Shown here: in pieces, positions 62,194 to 64,000 of the stretch | Numbering within the stretch: the stretch's first letter is position 1 | How the letters are laid out: every line of letters begins with the position of its first letter | Origin: Bemisia tabaci | Lineage: Eukaryota; Arthropoda; Insecta; Hemiptera; Aleyrodidae | NCBI RefSeq assembly: GCF_918797505.1 | Contig: NC_092797.1 | Location: forward strand, 868,001-932,000 | Length of the DNA stretch: 64,000 bases | Direction: 5' to 3' | Program-made: the position numbers and the translations under genes | The notes under the pieces: generated by a model | Seen by the model: only the letters and a program-made list of their open reading frames with translations | What the model was told of the DNA's origin: nothing | The model's database searches: none

Positions 62194-63406
62194 CCTGTGA
62201 TATGACCGGAAGGTGGTATACCCTCGTTTCGTCCCGAGTTCTTGGCGTGGTCGAACTGACGTGCGCTATATCGCATCGGTTCCGTAAGTAAAAAATCACG
62301 ACAGATTTGGATTGTTTGGTTCAAAAGGTAACGACAGCCCCTGAGCTTAATGAATCATTTTCGAGAAAGGGATTGCAAAATTCAGAGGGATTAAATCAGG
62401 TTTCTCAATGGGAAAAACGTTGCACTCGACGAAAAAGTTGATTACTTAATCGGGAGCAACGTTTTTTCCACAAAAAAATGAATTTCTTTCATTTCTCTGA
62501 ATTTTCCACATTTTCTGGTTGAGACTGCTTCTCAAGGCTCGTGCGCAGAGGCTATCGTTCTTTCTTTTGAATAAAAAGCCAAAGTCTGCCAAGATGTTTG
62601 ACTCAGTCAATGCGATTTATCCCGCACAAGTTCGATCCCGCCAAAAACTCGGCATACTTAAATCACCCTATTTAAAAAATATGACTACATTTCAGAATTT
62701 TTAAAAAAAATTGTATTCCTTACAAACAGTCCGGCAGTGGAATGTGTCTACGAAGGGCGGTAGAGAAAACGTCCTCTTAATTCCATTGCAACGGCTTCAG
62801 ATTTGTAAGTAGGTAACAGTTCATCAAAGTCACCGCAGCTGTGAATGGGATATCGTAATCAGTCGAAGGGAGTGAAGGGACCATCCCCTAATTTTTTATC
62901 AGCAACAAATAATGACGTATTATCTCTCAACAGAAACAAAAATGGCCAGCCTGCTCCAACAGGGAACACACATTTAGCAAGAACATCACCATTCAGGACT
63001 TCAGGAGTCAGTAATAGGATGAAATTGAAAACTAGCTAATTTTTTACAAGCACCCTCACCCCGCATGCTCTTCTAAACATATGTAAAGCAAATATTAGCA
63101 ATTCGTATACCATAGTGGGAGTAGAAAATCCTATGTTTCTCGGTTTCTGACGTTGAATACTGTCAACTGACTGTTAACTTTATGGGAGTGGCTATCATAG
63201 GAGCAACTACCTGCCCCCCAGAATTTTAAAAAGTGCCATTTAGTTCCCCCTCCCCAGGAATTATTAACTTCCAATATACAATTCTATATTTCCTTGCTGC
63301 GCATTGCAAAATGAGAAGTAAAGGAATAAACAATCTCATAAAATCACAAGATCCACAACATTTTTGATGATTTCTTTTTTTTGGAGTTAGCTTCACAATG
63401 CATCAA

Positions 63407-63615
63407 CACTGAAAAAAATATAATGCTGTCTTAGCACCTAGGATGTCAAAAATGTGTCTGATGATCCCAAGATGCTTCCTTTACTGCCCTGGTAGTTAAC
63501 TTTACATCCTATGATTGCAAATTCAACTGCGTGGGCAATCAAGGTAGCATTTTAGGATCACCAGACATATTTTTGACATCCTTGGTGCTAAAACAGCATA
63601 CCCTTTTTTTCAGTG
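63407..63615. mobile_element. MITE with CACTGAAAAAAA ends
   Basis: CACTGAAAAAAA and TTTTTTTCAGTG form the ends, and ATGCTGTCTTAGCACC pairs with GGTGCTAAAACAGCAT inside. No clear duplication. Confidence 0.82.
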
Positions 63616-64000
63616 AAAGTGCTGTCTATTTTTCTCAATTATCTAAGAAAGGTCCGTTGAAGCCGTTTGGAATTTCAACACTTCAAATTGCATGCGAAAA
63701 CATTAAGTAAATATATATTCCTCATGAAACGCCAATGAATCAAAACTTTTAATGCACGCAATATCAAGGTACCTAACAGCTAGAGTTTTCTAGTTTCACG
63801 CTGGAAATTTCCTAATCTTACGTTAATAAGGTTTGAAAATATTTTTAATCTCACTCGTATTAATTTAAGATGCGTGCAAGATTGATTATAATATTTGAAT
63901 TCCGTTTCATCAAACTTTATAATTTATAATTTTACAACTACCGTTTTAGATAAGCATGCTAATTAATTCCGAAAAGATGTGTTTAAGTATACTTCACTTC

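Larger units (their letters stand above)
61650..64000 (+). other. Intron or 3' side of the membrane-protein gene
   Basis: It contains two MITEs (61995, 63407). The open stretch 62845-63039 (MGYRNQSKGVKGPSPNFLSA and onwards, 64 codons) has protein-like composition but no recognisable family or splice support. Confidence 0.4.

Overview
This window is nuclear DNA of an animal, very probably an insect. Genes are split by long introns with standard GT/AG junctions, the sequence is AT-rich, and the spaces between exons are packed with small DNA transposons (MITEs and foldback elements). The repeat families resemble what I remember from hemipterans, possibly the whitefly Bemisia tabaci; that species guess is from memory and is not proven by the window. 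It is not a bacterial region: there are no operons, CRISPR arrays or ribosome binding sites to report.

Four genes can be supported. (1) At 1353-2863 (+) are the last two coding exons of the mitochondrial 10 kDa chaperonin (Hsp10/GroES family). (2) At 4981-8536 (-) is a complete four-exon gene for mitochondrial large-subunit ribosomal protein L20 (150 aa), tail-to-tail with Hsp10. (3) From about 47126 down to 11115 (-), roughly 36 kb, is a KHDC4 (BLOM7) orthologue, a two-KH-domain pre-mRNA splicing factor. I resolve 19 in-phase exons, about 1063 codons, including two very short ones (30 and 45 nt) and a long Q/P-rich C-terminal half ending in a 22-glutamine tract. A further 30-nt upstream exon is possible. 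(4) At 55572-61649 (+) are two exons of an unrecognised single-pass membrane protein with a basic N-side, one hydrophobic segment and an Arg/Ser-rich stem; it is incomplete at both ends and spans a 500-N assembly gap.

The rest is mainly mobile DNA. Clear insertions with target-site duplications include hAT-type elements at 1855-2145, 22033-22283, 35512-36571, 43041-43202, 44843-45277 and 59647-60333 (8-bp duplications), TA-flanked foldbacks at 12956-13615 and 44067-44760, a mariner derivative at 15426-16235 that keeps the C-terminal end of a transposase, and a decayed Jockey-like LINE ORF1 at about 34600-37200 that is split by the 35512-36571 hAT element. Several families have multiple copies in the window. 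The right end (49-61 kb) is a mosaic of nested repeats, tandem arrays and a tRNA-derived SINE-like unit.

Functionally, Hsp10 and mRpL20 are both mitochondrial housekeeping genes, while KHDC4 acts in the nucleus. I see no evidence that the neighbours form a pathway; the most unusual content is the nested, structured transposon landscape and the long hairpins inside KHDC4 introns.
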